Positions 52,627 through 61,182 of a stretch of DNA of 64,000 nucleotides are shown in pieces. A model generated the notes under the pieces. That model was not told the origin of the DNA. It saw nothing but the letters and a program-made list of their open reading frames with translations, and did not search any database. Source of the DNA: Bradyrhizobium ivorense (lineage in GTDB: Bacteria; Pseudomonadota; Alphaproteobacteria; Rhizobiales; Xanthobacteraceae); NCBI RefSeq assembly GCF_900696085.1, contig NZ_CAADFC020000030.1, positions 62,001 through 126,000 of the forward strand, read 5' to 3'. How positions within the stretch are numbered: the first letter of the stretch is position 1; every line of letters starts with the position of its first letter. The position numbers and the translations under genes are program-made.

Positions 52627-55341
52627 ATGGCCAGTCAGCGCCGCGACCCTGAAAAAAGACCCTCGCCGGATGCGCTGCTGGAGGCGGCGCGCCGGGAGAC
52701 CGATCGTTCCGGGCGGCTGAAGATCTTCATCGGCGCCGCCCCCGGCGTCGGCAAGACCTACGAGATGCTGCAGAGCGCGCACGGCCGCCTCAAGGCGGGC
52801 GTCGATGTCGTGGTCGGCGTGGTCGAGACCCACGGACGGGTCGAGACCGAGGCGCTGGTGAAGGGCCTCGAAGTGGTGCCACGCAAGCGCCTCGCCTACC
52901 GCGACCAGACCCTCGAGGAGATGGACCTCGACGCCGTGCTGGCGCGGCGTCCGCAGCTCGCGCTGGTCGACGAGCTCGCCCATACCAACGCGCCGGGCAG
53001 CCGGCACCCCAAGCGCTATCTCGACGTCGAGGAATTGCTGTCGAACGGCATCGACGTCTACACCGCGATCAACATCCAGCACATCGAAAGCCTCAACGAC
53101 GTGGTCGCGCAGATCACCCATGTGCGGGTGCGCGAGACCGTGCCGGACTCGGTGATCGATCGCGCCGACGCCATCGAGCTGATCGACCTCACCCCCGACG
53201 ACCTGATCCAGCGGCTGAAGGAGGGCAAGGTTTATGTGCCGCGGCAGGCGGAGCGGGCGTTGGAGCATTATTTCTCGCCGGGCAATCTGACCGCGCTGCG
53301 CGAGCTGGCGCTGCGCCGCACCGCCGAGCGGGTCGACGAACAGCTGCTCAACCACATGCAGGCCAATGCGATCGCCGGCCCCTGGGCGGCGGGCGAGCGC
53401 ATTCTGGTCTGCCTCAGCGAAGACCCGCGCGCGGCCGGCCTCGTGCGCTACACCAAGCGGCTGGCCGACCGGCTGCATGCGCAATGGACCGCGCTCAGCA
53501 TCGAGACTCGGCGCAGCCTGCAGCTCAGCGACGAGCAGCGCGACCGGCTCGCCGACACCATGCGGCTGGCCGAATCGCTCGGCGGCGAGGCGCTGACCAT
53601 TCCCGGGGTCGGCCGCCGCATCGCCGACGACATCATCAGTTTCGCGCAGGCCAACAACGTCACCCAAATCATCATCGGCAAGTCGACGCGCTCGCGCTGG
53701 TTCGAGCTGACCCATGGCTCGGTGGTCCATGACCTGGTGCGCCGCGCCGGCAATATCAGCGTCAATGTGATTGCCGGCGACGAGCAGCCGGTCGGCAAGG
53801 CGGCGGTGCAGACCGCGCAGCGGCCGGAGCCGTTCAATCCGCGGCCCTATCTGATGTCGCTGCTCTTGGCGGCAATCGGCCTCGGCGCGGCCAAGCTGAT
53901 CCAGCCGTATTTCGGGATCGAGAACGTCGACCTGGTGTTCCTCACCGCCGTGGTCGGTTCTGCCGCGCGCTATGGCCTGGGGCCGTCGCTGCTGGCCAGC
54001 GTCGCCGCCTCGCTGTGCTACAATTTCTTCTTCCTGCCGCCGGTCTACACCTTCACCATCACCGACCCGACCAATGTCGCGGCGTTCTTCTTCTTCATGC
54101 TGATCGCGCTCTTGGTCTCCAACGTCGCGGCGCGGGTGCGGATCCAGGCCGATACCGCCCTCAGCCGCGTCCGCACCACCGAGTCGCTCTATGCGTTCAG
54201 CCGCAAGCTCGCGGGCACCGCGACGCTGGACGACGTGCTGTGGGCGACGGCCTATCAGATCGCCCTGATGCTGAAGGTGCGGGTGGTGCTGCTGCTGCCC
54301 GAGGATGGCGTCCTGACGGTGAAGAGCGGCTATCCGCCGGAGGACCAGCTCGATCAGGCCGATCTCGCCGCCGCCAACTGGGCCTGGGGTAACGACCGCC
54401 CGGCCGGCCGCGGCTCGGATACGCTGCCGGGCGGCAAAAGGTTGTTCCTGCCGATGCGCACCGGCCGCGGACCGATCGGCGTGATCGGCGTCGACGACGA
54501 CCGCACCGGACCGTTGCTGACGCCGGACCAGCGCCGCCTGCTCGACGCGCTGGTCGATCAGGGCGCGCTCGCGATCGAGCGGGTGCTGCTGGTCGAGGAC
54601 ATGGACCGCGTCAAGCGCACGGTCGAATCCGACCGGTTGCGCGGCGCGCTGCTGACCTCGATCTCGCACGACCTCAAGACGCCGCTCGCCTCGGTGCTCG
54701 GCTCGGCCTCGACCCTGCGCGATCTCGGCGCCAATTTGAGCGACGCGCAGAAGCATGATCTGCTCGCCACCGTGATCGACGAATCCGAGCGGCTGAATCG
54801 GTTTATCGCCAATCTGCTCGACATGACCAAGCTGGAATCCGGCGCGATCGTGCCCAACACCGCGCGGCACGATGTCGGCGAGATCATCGGCAGCGCGCTG
54901 CGCCGCGCGGCAAAAATCCTGGTGCATCACAAGGTCTCGCTGGATCTGGCGGCCGACCTGCCGATGCTGGAGCTCGACGCCGTGCTGTTCGAGCAGGTGC
55001 TGTTCAATTTGCTCGACAACGCCGCGAAATATGCGCCGTCCGACACCACGATCGCGATCCGCGGCCTCCGTGACCGCGATGCGGTGACGCTGCAGGTGCT
55101 CGACGAGGGCAATGGCATTCCGGCGGCCGAGCTGGAAAGCGTGTTCGACAAGTTCTATCGCGCCGAGAAGGGCGACCATGTCCGCCCCGGCACCGGCCTC
55201 GGCCTTGCGATCTCGCGCGGCTTCGTCGAGGCGATGCGCGGCACGATCGCGGCGGCGAACCGCTCCGACCGCAGCGGCGCCGTCATCACCATCCGCCTGC
55301 CCGTTACGGCGGACACCAACGCGCTGGATACTGCCGCATGA
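52627..55341 (+). CDS. kdpD: Osmosensitive potassium-channel sensor histidine kinase KdpD
   Basis: 904 residues. N-terminal KdpD domain with Walker A GAAPGVGKTYEML, a USP-like domain, four membrane spans (around residues 410-510), a GAF-like segment, then the kinase core with His681 (SISHDLKTPLASVL), the N-box NLLDNAAKYAP and GTGLGLAISRGF. It senses potassium or turgor and controls KdpE. Forty bp after kdpC; overlaps kdpE by 4 nt. Confidence 0.95.
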   Translation: MASQRRDPEKRPSPDALLEAARRETDRSGRLKIFIGAAPGVGKTYEMLQSAHGRLKAGVDVVVGVVETHGRVETEALVKGLEVVPRKRLAYRDQTLEEMDLDAVLARRPQLALVDELAHTNAPGSRHPKRYLDVEELLSNGIDVYTAINIQHIESLNDVVAQITHVRVRETVPDSVIDRADAIELIDLTPDDLIQRLKEGKVYVPRQAERALEHYFSPGNLTALRELALRRTAERVDEQLLNHMQANAIAGPWAAGERILVCLSEDPRAAGLVRYTKRLADRLHAQWTALSIETRRSLQLSDEQRDRLADTMRLAESLGGEALTIPGVGRRIADDIISFAQANNVTQIIIGKSTRSRWFELTHGSVVHDLVRRAGNISVNVIAGDEQPVGKAAVQTAQRPEPFNPRPYLMSLLLAAIGLGAAKLIQPYFGIENVDLVFLTAVVGSAARYGLGPSLLASVAASLCYNFFFLPPVYTFTITDPTNVAAFFFFMLIALLVSNVAARVRIQADTALSRVRTTESLYAFSRKLAGTATLDDVLWATAYQIALMLKVRVVLLLPEDGVLTVKSGYPPEDQLDQADLAAANWAWGNDRPAGRGSDTLPGGKRLFLPMRTGRGPIGVIGVDDDRTGPLLTPDQRRLLDALVDQGALAIERVLLVEDMDRVKRTVESDRLRGALLTSISHDLKTPLASVLGSASTLRDLGANLSDAQKHDLLATVIDESERLNRFIANLLDMTKLESGAIVPNTARHDVGEIIGSALRRAAKILVHHKVSLDLAADLPMLELDAVLFEQVLFNLLDNAAKYAPSDTTIAIRGLRDRDAVTLQVLDEGNGIPAAELESVFDKFYRAEKGDHVRPGTGLGLAISRGFVEAMRGTIAAANRSDRSGAVITIRLPVTADTNALDTAA

Positions 55342-56027
55342 ATGCCACGCCGATCAAAGTCCTGGTCATCGACGACGAGCCGCCGATCCGCAAGCTGCTG
55401 CGGATGGGCCTGAGCACGCAGGGCTACGACATCCTCGAAGCGTCCAACGGCAAGATCGCCCTGGAGAAACTGGCCGAGGACCCGGCGCTGATCATCCTCG
55501 ATCTCGGACTGCCCGACATCCAGGGCCACGACCTCCTGCGTATGATCCGCGGCCGTAACGAGGCCGTCCCGATCGTGGTGCTGTCGAGCCGCGGCGACGA
55601 GGCCGGCAAGGTGCAGGCGCTCGATCTCGGCGCCGACGACTATCTGACCAAGCCGTTCGGCATGGACGAGCTGCTGGCACGGCTGCGCGCCGCGCTGCGG
55701 CACCAGCTGCAGGTGCAGGGCGAGCGGCCGGTGTTCCGCTCCGGCGATCTCTCGGTCGACCTTGTGCGCCGGATCGTCAAGGTCGGCGAGAGGGATATAA
55801 AACTGTCGCCGAAGGAGTACGACCTGCTGCGCGTGCTGGTGCAGCACGCCGGCAAGGTGCTGACGCACCGCTTCCTGCTCAAGGAATTGTGGGACGAGCT
55901 GACCGACGCGCAATATCTGCGGGTCTATGTGCGCCAGCTGCGCCAGAAGATCGAGGCCGATCCCGAGCGCCCGCAATTCGTGCTCACCGAGACCGGCATC
56001 GGCTACCGGCTGCGCGCAGCGGATTAG
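55338..56027 (+). CDS. kdpE: KDP operon response regulator KdpE
   Basis: 229 residues of the OmpR/PhoB class: receiver domain with VIDDEPPIRKLLRMGL, phospho-acceptor Asp55 (IILDLGLPD) and TKPFG, followed by a winged helix (LSPKEYDLLRVLVQHAGKVL, YVRQLRQKIEADP). It activates the kdp genes when KdpD phosphorylates it. Last gene of the operon. Confidence 0.95.
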   Translation: MNATPIKVLVIDDEPPIRKLLRMGLSTQGYDILEASNGKIALEKLAEDPALIILDLGLPDIQGHDLLRMIRGRNEAVPIVVLSSRGDEAGKVQALDLGADDYLTKPFGMDELLARLRAALRHQLQVQGERPVFRSGDLSVDLVRRIVKVGERDIKLSPKEYDLLRVLVQHAGKVLTHRFLLKELWDELTDAQYLRVYVRQLRQKIEADPERPQFVLTETGIGYRLRAAD

Positions 56028-56322
56028 CTGCGCTCTTGTAGCCGGATGAGGTGAAAGCGATATCCGGGGGCTTCCACGATTTCGGAATTTTGGAAGGGTA
56101 ATGCTGAGTTGCCCGACGTGTCAAGTGGCTTGGACAATCGCCTGTTCGAGTCGCCGATTCGAGCGCGGTCCACCACCCGCTACCGCCGTCCGCCACCGCC
56201 GGCTACTTTGCATGGGGTTGTTTTTCGAGTTTTTTGGCGGCGCGCCCCTGCGAGCCGGATCTGCTCCGGTTCGGAACCTTCGTTCCGATCGAGGATTGGT
56301 TTCCTGCACCGGGAGAGAAACC

Positions 56323-56550
56323 ATGGCAAGAAAGTACTCGCGAAAGGCATCGGGCGACGTCGAGCGTGCGATGAAGAAACGCAAGACCGGCACGCTGCGC
56401 AGCGGTCGCTCCAAGAAGAAAGTGAAGAGCCGCAAGCAGGCGATCGCGATCGGCCTGTCGGAAGCCCGCGCCAAGGGCAGGAAGGTGCCGAAGAAGGCAT
56501 CAAAGAAGCGCAAGACGTCGAAGAAGCGCAAGGCTGCGAAGAAGCGGTAG
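56323..56550 (+). CDS. Lysine-rich small protein (DUF6496-like)
   Basis: 75 residues from ATG 56323 with gggagag upstream. It starts MARKYSRKASGDVERAMKKR, then KTGTLRSGRSKKKVKSRKQA, IAIGLSEARAKGRKVP and a repetitive KKASKKRKTSKKRK tail. The middle is the DUF6496-type short domain; the tail is histone H1-like, so nucleic-acid binding is plausible. Adjacent to ku, on the opposite strand. The frame upstream of the ATG is not coding. Confidence 0.8.
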   Translation: MARKYSRKASGDVERAMKKRKTGTLRSGRSKKKVKSRKQAIAIGLSEARAKGRKVPKKASKKRKTSKKRKAAKKR

Positions 56551-56559
56551 CCCATCCAC

Positions 56560-56679
56560 CGTCATTGCGAGCGAAGCGAAGCAATCCATCCCTCCGCATC
56601 TGCGGATCGATGGATTGCTTCCGCCTTCGCTCTTCGAGCTACGGCGGACAAGTCGTCGCTTCGCTCCTCGCAATGACGG
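56560..56679. repeat. Dispersed palindromic repeat, family A, with internal extension
   Basis: Ends cgtcattgcgagcgaagcg and cgctcctcgcaatgacgg are the family A arms; the middle contains an extra segment (about 56630-56655) compared with the other two copies. It lies between convergent genes and may act as a terminator. Confidence 0.75.
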
Positions 56680-56688
56680 TGGAGAGAG

Positions 56689-57573
56689 TTATCCCGCCTT
56701 CCGCCGCCGCGCGCTCGACCGGTGCGACTTCTTTGCCGCACGCCGGTGTGGCGTCTGGCGCCGTGCGGTCGAGCCCGCGCGCCGCGCGCCGCCGCCCTTC
56801 AGGCTCTGCTTCAGGGCATCCATCAAATTCACCACGTTGCTCGGCTTCTCCTCGCGCTCGGCGGCCCTGATCGGCTTGCCGGTGGCCTTGCGGCGGACCA
56901 GCGCCTTCAGCGCGGTTTCGTACTCGTCCTTGAATTTCGACGGATCGAAATGCGCAGCCTTGCTGTCGAGGATGTGGCCGGCCAGCTCGATCATGTCCTT
57001 TGTCACCTTCGGGCTCCTGATGTCCTCGAAATAATCGTCGGCATCGCGCAGCTCGTAGGGGTAGCGCAGCGTGGTGCCGAGCATGCCCTTGTCGAGCGGC
57101 TCGATCGCGATGACGTGCTCGCGGTTGGTCAGGACGATGCGGGCCAGCGCGACGCGGTCCTGGTCCTTCATGGCGTCGCGGATCACCGCAAAGGCGTCGA
57201 CGCCGGCCTTGCCGTCGGGCCGGATGTAATAGGGATGGTCGAGATAGCGCTTGTCGATCTCGCCCTCGGGCACGAAGCTGTCGATGTCGATGGTGTGGTT
57301 GCTCTCGATCTGCACCGCCTCGAGCTCGTCCTTCTCGATCTCGACATATTTGCCCTTGCTGACCTCGTAGCCGCGGCCCTTCTGGTCGCCCTCGACGACG
57401 TCGCCGGTCTCGGCGTCGACCATCTGCTGCTTGAGCCGGTTGCCGGTCTCGCGATTGATCATGTGGAAGCGGGTTTTTTCGACCGCGGTCGAGGCCGGGT
57501 ACAGCGCCACCGGGCACGACACCAGCGAGAGTTTGAGCGTGCCTTTCCAGTAGGCGCGGGGAGCGGCCATCAT
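56689..57573 (-). CDS. ku: Non-homologous end-joining protein Ku
   Basis: 294 residues. Starts MMAAPRAYWKGTLKLSLVSC and has the prokaryotic Ku core (ALYPASTAVEKTRFHMINRE, GYEVSKGKYVEIEKDELEAV, LAGHILDSKAAHFDPSKFKD). The C-terminus is basic (QTPHRRAAKKSHRSSARRR), an extension known to help DNA binding. It binds double-strand ends and recruits LigD, which is divergently encoded 103 bp away. Confidence 0.95.
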   Translation of the reverse strand: MMAAPRAYWKGTLKLSLVSCPVALYPASTAVEKTRFHMINRETGNRLKQQMVDAETGDVVEGDQKGRGYEVSKGKYVEIEKDELEAVQIESNHTIDIDSFVPEGEIDKRYLDHPYYIRPDGKAGVDAFAVIRDAMKDQDRVALARIVLTNREHVIAIEPLDKGMLGTTLRYPYELRDADDYFEDIRSPKVTKDMIELAGHILDSKAAHFDPSKFKDEYETALKALVRRKATGKPIRAAEREEKPSNVVNLMDALKQSLKGGGARRAGSTARRQTPHRRAAKKSHRSSARRRKAG

Positions 57574-57676
57574 CGTCTCCAAACAGCTTGAGTTTGGAAC
57601 TTGAACGGATACCGTGGGTTTTGGTTCCTGAATGGCCGCGCGGGCGGCGGCCGTCGTTTGCCCCGGGATTTCTGAC

Positions 57677-60337
57677 GTGCCGCTGAAAAACCTGTCGACC
57701 TATCGCAAGAAACGCGATTTCGAGAAGACCAACGAGCCATCCGGCGACGTCAAGGTTGCGCCGGCCAAGCAGCGGCGCTTCGTCATCCAGAAGCATGATG
57801 CGACGCGGCTGCACTATGATTTCAGGCTCGAGTTCGACGGCGTCTTCAAGTCCTGGGCGGTGACGCGCGGCCCCTCGCTCGATCCGCATGACAAGCGGCT
57901 CGCGGTCGAGGTCGAGGATCATCCGCTCGACTACGGCGATTTCGAAGGCACCATTCCGAACGACCAGTATGGCGGCGGCACCGTACAGCTGTGGGATCGC
58001 GGCACTTGGGAATCGGACGATCCCGAGCGCGGCTTCAGGAAGGGCGATTTGAAATTCACGCTTCAAGGCGACAAGCTGCATGGCAGCTGGGTGCTGGTGC
58101 GGATGAAGAGCGATCGCTATGGCGGCAAGCGCACCAACTGGCTCCTGATCAAGCACCGCGACGAATATGCCGTCGACGGCAACGGCGAAGACATTCTTGC
58201 CGAGGATCGCTCGGTCGCCTCGGGGCGCTCGATGGCGCAGATCGCATCCGGCAAGGGGCGGGCGCCAAAACCGTTCATGCTGGCCAAGGGCAACGGCAAG
58301 ACCAAAGCCGACGCGGTCTGGCACTCCAATCACGGCATCGCCGCGGAGGCGCGCGCCAGGACCAAGGCGCCGGCGCCCAAGCAGCGATTGAAGGAGGCTC
58401 GGCCGACCAAGGCACCGCCCACGGAGGCGCCGCGCCAGGCCAAGCCGAAGCAGGTCTCGGAGATGCCGGATTTCGTCGCGCCGCAGCTCTGCGCCGCGGT
58501 CGAAACGCCGCCCGGCGGCGCCGGCTGGTGCCATGAGATCAAGTTCGACGGCTACCGAATGCAGCTGCGCGTCGCGGACGGCGCGGCGGTGCTGAAGACC
58601 CGCAAGGCGCTCGACTGGACCGACAAGTTCGGCGCGATCGCGAAGGAGGCTGGTAAGCTGCCGGACGTGCTGATCGACGGCGAGATCGTCGCGCTCGACA
58701 AGCACGGCACACCGCATTTTTCCACCCTGCAGGCCGCGCTGTCCGACGGCAAGACCGATCGGCTGATCTTCTACGCCTTCGATCTGCTGTTCGAGGCGAC
58801 CTCCGACCTGCGCCCGCTGCCGCTCGCCGAGCGCAAGGCGCGGCTGAAGGCGTTGCTCGAGGCGCGCAAGGGCAAGAATCCCGTGATCCGCTATGTCGAG
58901 CATTTCGAGCAGAGCGGCCCGGCGGTGCTGGACTCGGCGCGCAAGCTCAAGCTCGAAGGCATCGTCTCCAAGCGGCTCGACGGCGCCTACCGCTCGGGCC
59001 GCTCCGATGACTGGACCAAGGCCAAAATCCGTGCCGGCCACGAGGTGGTGATCGGCGGCTGGAAGACCACCGGCGGCAAATTCCGCTCGCTGATGGCCGG
59101 CGTCTACCGCGGCGATCATCTCGCCTTTGTCGGCATCGTCGGTACCGGCTTTGGCGCAGACACGGTTCGCCGCATCATGCCGGCGCTGAAGGCGGCGGAA
59201 GCTGACAAGAGCCCGTTCGGCGGCAAGGACGCGCCGAAGAAGACGCGCGACGTGCACTGGCTGAAGCCGGAGCTGGTCGCCGAGATCGAGTTCGCCGGCT
59301 GGACCGACGCCGGCAATATCCGCCAGGCCGCGTTCAAGGGCCTGCGCCAGGACAAGCCGGCGCACGAGGTGGAAGCCGAGACGCCGGTCAAAACCACAGT
59401 GGTGAAGCCGATGGCCAAAGCTGCGGGGAAGGCGTCCGGCGGTGTGATGGGGGTCGCCATCTCGAACCCGGACAAGGCGCTGTGGCCCGATGCCGGCGAC
59501 GGCGAGGCGGTGACCAAGCTCGAGCTGGCAAGATATTTCGAGGCGGTCGGCGCATGGATGATCGGCTATCTCAAGGGCCGGCCGTGCTCGATCGTGCGCG
59601 CGCCCGACGGCATCAAGGGCGAGACCTTCTTCCAGCGCCACGCGATGGCCGGCACGTCGAAACTGCTGAAGCTCGCCAAAGTCTCCGGCGACCGCAAACC
59701 CTATCTGCAGATCGACCAGGTCGAGGGCCTCGCCGCGGTCGCGCAGGCCGGCGGGCTCGAGCTGCATCCGTGGAATTGCGCACCCGATGCCTATGACACG
59801 CCGGGCCGGCTGGTGTTCGACCTCGATCCCGCGCCCGATGTCGCGTTCCCGGATGTGGTCGAGGCCGCCAAGGACATGCGCCGGCGGCTCTCCGCGGTCG
59901 GTCTCGAAAGCTTCTGCAAGACCACCGGCGGCAAGGGCCTGCACGTGGTGGCGCCGCTGCTGTCCGGCGCCAGGGACAAGGCGACGTGGAAGGAGGCCAA
60001 GGCCTTCGCGCAGGCGATCTGCCAATGGATGGAGCAGGACGATCCCGCGCGCTATCTGATCAACATGTCCAAGGCCAAGCGCAAGGGAAAGATCTTTCTC
60101 GACTATCTGCGCAACGACCGGCTCTCGACCGCGGTCGCGGTGCTGTCGCCGCGGGCGCGTCCGGGCGCCACGGTATCGATGCCGCTGACCTGGGCGCAAC
60201 TGCGCGGCGATCTCGATCCGAAGGCCTACACGCTGCGCACCGTGCCGGCGCTGCTGGCGAAGACCAAGGCCTGGGACGGCTACGAGGACGCGGCGTCATC
60301 GATCAAGACGGCGGTCAAGAAGCTCGCGGCGCAGTAG
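57677..60337 (+). CDS. ligD: Multifunctional DNA ligase D (LigD)
   Basis: 886 residues from GTG 57677 (MPLKNLSTYRKKRDFEKTNE-type start); ATG 57632 would add 15 residues. Order: 3'-phosphoesterase (around 40-190; HDATRLHYDFRLEFDG), ATP-dependent ligase (around 260-560; Lys289 in EIKFDGYR) and primase-polymerase (around 600-880; Asp715 and Asp717 in FDLDPAP). It processes and seals breaks with Ku. All three activities look intact. Confidence 0.94.
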   Translation: MPLKNLSTYRKKRDFEKTNEPSGDVKVAPAKQRRFVIQKHDATRLHYDFRLEFDGVFKSWAVTRGPSLDPHDKRLAVEVEDHPLDYGDFEGTIPNDQYGGGTVQLWDRGTWESDDPERGFRKGDLKFTLQGDKLHGSWVLVRMKSDRYGGKRTNWLLIKHRDEYAVDGNGEDILAEDRSVASGRSMAQIASGKGRAPKPFMLAKGNGKTKADAVWHSNHGIAAEARARTKAPAPKQRLKEARPTKAPPTEAPRQAKPKQVSEMPDFVAPQLCAAVETPPGGAGWCHEIKFDGYRMQLRVADGAAVLKTRKALDWTDKFGAIAKEAGKLPDVLIDGEIVALDKHGTPHFSTLQAALSDGKTDRLIFYAFDLLFEATSDLRPLPLAERKARLKALLEARKGKNPVIRYVEHFEQSGPAVLDSARKLKLEGIVSKRLDGAYRSGRSDDWTKAKIRAGHEVVIGGWKTTGGKFRSLMAGVYRGDHLAFVGIVGTGFGADTVRRIMPALKAAEADKSPFGGKDAPKKTRDVHWLKPELVAEIEFAGWTDAGNIRQAAFKGLRQDKPAHEVEAETPVKTTVVKPMAKAAGKASGGVMGVAISNPDKALWPDAGDGEAVTKLELARYFEAVGAWMIGYLKGRPCSIVRAPDGIKGETFFQRHAMAGTSKLLKLAKVSGDRKPYLQIDQVEGLAAVAQAGGLELHPWNCAPDAYDTPGRLVFDLDPAPDVAFPDVVEAAKDMRRRLSAVGLESFCKTTGGKGLHVVAPLLSGARDKATWKEAKAFAQAICQWMEQDDPARYLINMSKAKRKGKIFLDYLRNDRLSTAVAVLSPRARPGATVSMPLTWAQLRGDLDPKAYTLRTVPALLAKTKAWDGYEDAASSIKTAVKKLAAQ

Positions 60338-60349
60338 CCTCTCTCCGTC

Positions 60350-60450
60350 ATACCCCGCGAAAGCGGGGTATCCAGTACGCCGCGGCTTATCGGTTCAATC
60401 AACGCCGTCTCTGGAATACTGGATCACCCGCTTTCGCGGGTGATGACAGT
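60350..60450. repeat. Dispersed repeat, family B, reverse copy
   Basis: Reverse-complement counterpart of 23739-23838: gtctctggaatactggatca, cccgctttcgcggg and atgacag are shared, with the other arm ending in a ccccgcgaaagcgggg hairpin. It follows ligD. Confidence 0.75.
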
Positions 60451-60473
60451 CGTTTTGTGGAAGCCGTATGCCG

Positions 60474-60638
60474 CTAGAGCCGTCCCAGCAGCAGCAGGAT
60501 CAGCAGGATCACGATCACGAGGCCCAGGCCGCCGCCGCCGTAATAGCCGGTGCCGTAGAACGGGCCGCCGCCGATCCCGCTGAAGCCGCCGAGCAGCGCG
60601 ATCACCAGAATGATGAGAATGATGGTTCCAATTGACAT
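60474..60638 (-). CDS. DUF3309-like small membrane protein
   Basis: 54 residues with ggaga upstream. MSIGTIILIILVIALLGGFS, a glycine/tyrosine-rich loop (GGGPFYGTGYYGGGGLG) and LVIVILLILLLLGRL: two short hydrophobic helices with a Gly-rich centre, as in DUF3309 proteins. Function unknown; the family is common in alphaproteobacteria. Confidence 0.85.
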   Translation of the reverse strand: MSIGTIILIILVIALLGGFSGIGGGPFYGTGYYGGGGLGLVIVILLILLLLGRL

Positions 60639-60802
60639 CTCGTGTCTCCTCAGCCCCGCGGGCCTCACTCTTTCTGCCCTTCGGAAAAGCCAACAATCCG
60701 CATCTGCGAAGGTTCCGGCTCCCGCAGCGCGATAAAACTGTGTGCGTCTTCCGTTTTCGAGGAACCGAACTACATCAACGAAATCGAGGGAGGACCGCCC
60801 GC

Positions 60803-61111
60803 ATGTCGGCGCCACTGATCGTCTCGATTCCGCACAGCCTCGGCCGCGACGAGGCCATGCGGCGTCTCAAGACCGGCTTGTCGCGCGCGGCCGCGAGCGT
60901 GCCGGTGCTGAGCGTCGACGAGGAGCGCTGGGACGACAACCGCATGAACTTTCGCGTCCGCGCGCTGGGACAGGTCGCGGCCGGACAGGTCGAGGTCGAG
61001 GATGCCTATGTGCGGGTCGAGGTGACGCTGCCATGGCTGCTGCAGCGGTTTGCCGAAGTCGCACAGGCCGCCATTCAGAAGCACGGGCAATTGCTGCTGA
61101 CCAAGCGCTGA
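60803..61111 (+). CDS. Polyhydroxyalkanoate-system family protein
   Basis: 102 residues. LIVSIPHSLGRDEAMRRLKT, WDDNRMNFRVRALGQVAAGQ and VEVTLPWLLQRFAEVAQAAI match the PHA_gran_rgn family of granule-region proteins. A gggagga site precedes the ATG. No PHA synthase genes are nearby, so the link to PHA metabolism is from family name only. Confidence 0.85.
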   Translation: MSAPLIVSIPHSLGRDEAMRRLKTGLSRAAASVPVLSVDEERWDDNRMNFRVRALGQVAAGQVEVEDAYVRVEVTLPWLLQRFAEVAQAAIQKHGQLLLTKR

Positions 61112-61133
61112 CCTGCAGCTTAGCCATTTGCTT

Positions 61134-61182
61134 GAGCATGATCTTTCCGGAAAACCGCTTTGCACTTTTCCGGATCATGCTC
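61134..61182. repeat. Palindromic element, probable bidirectional terminator
   Basis: gagcatgatctttccggaaaa and ttttccggatcatgctc form a long inverted repeat. It lies between the convergent PHA-family gene and treY and overlaps the treY stop. The motif is widespread in Rhizobiales. Confidence 0.8.

Noticed and set aside
52615..55179. 854-residue leftward open frame opposite kdpD
   Set aside because: Shadow frame with His/Gln/Arg-rich composition, no start signal.
56639..60199. 1186-residue leftward open frame opposite ligD and across ku
   Set aside because: Its composition is His/Arg/Asp-rich shadow sequence, and it overlaps two unmistakable genes.
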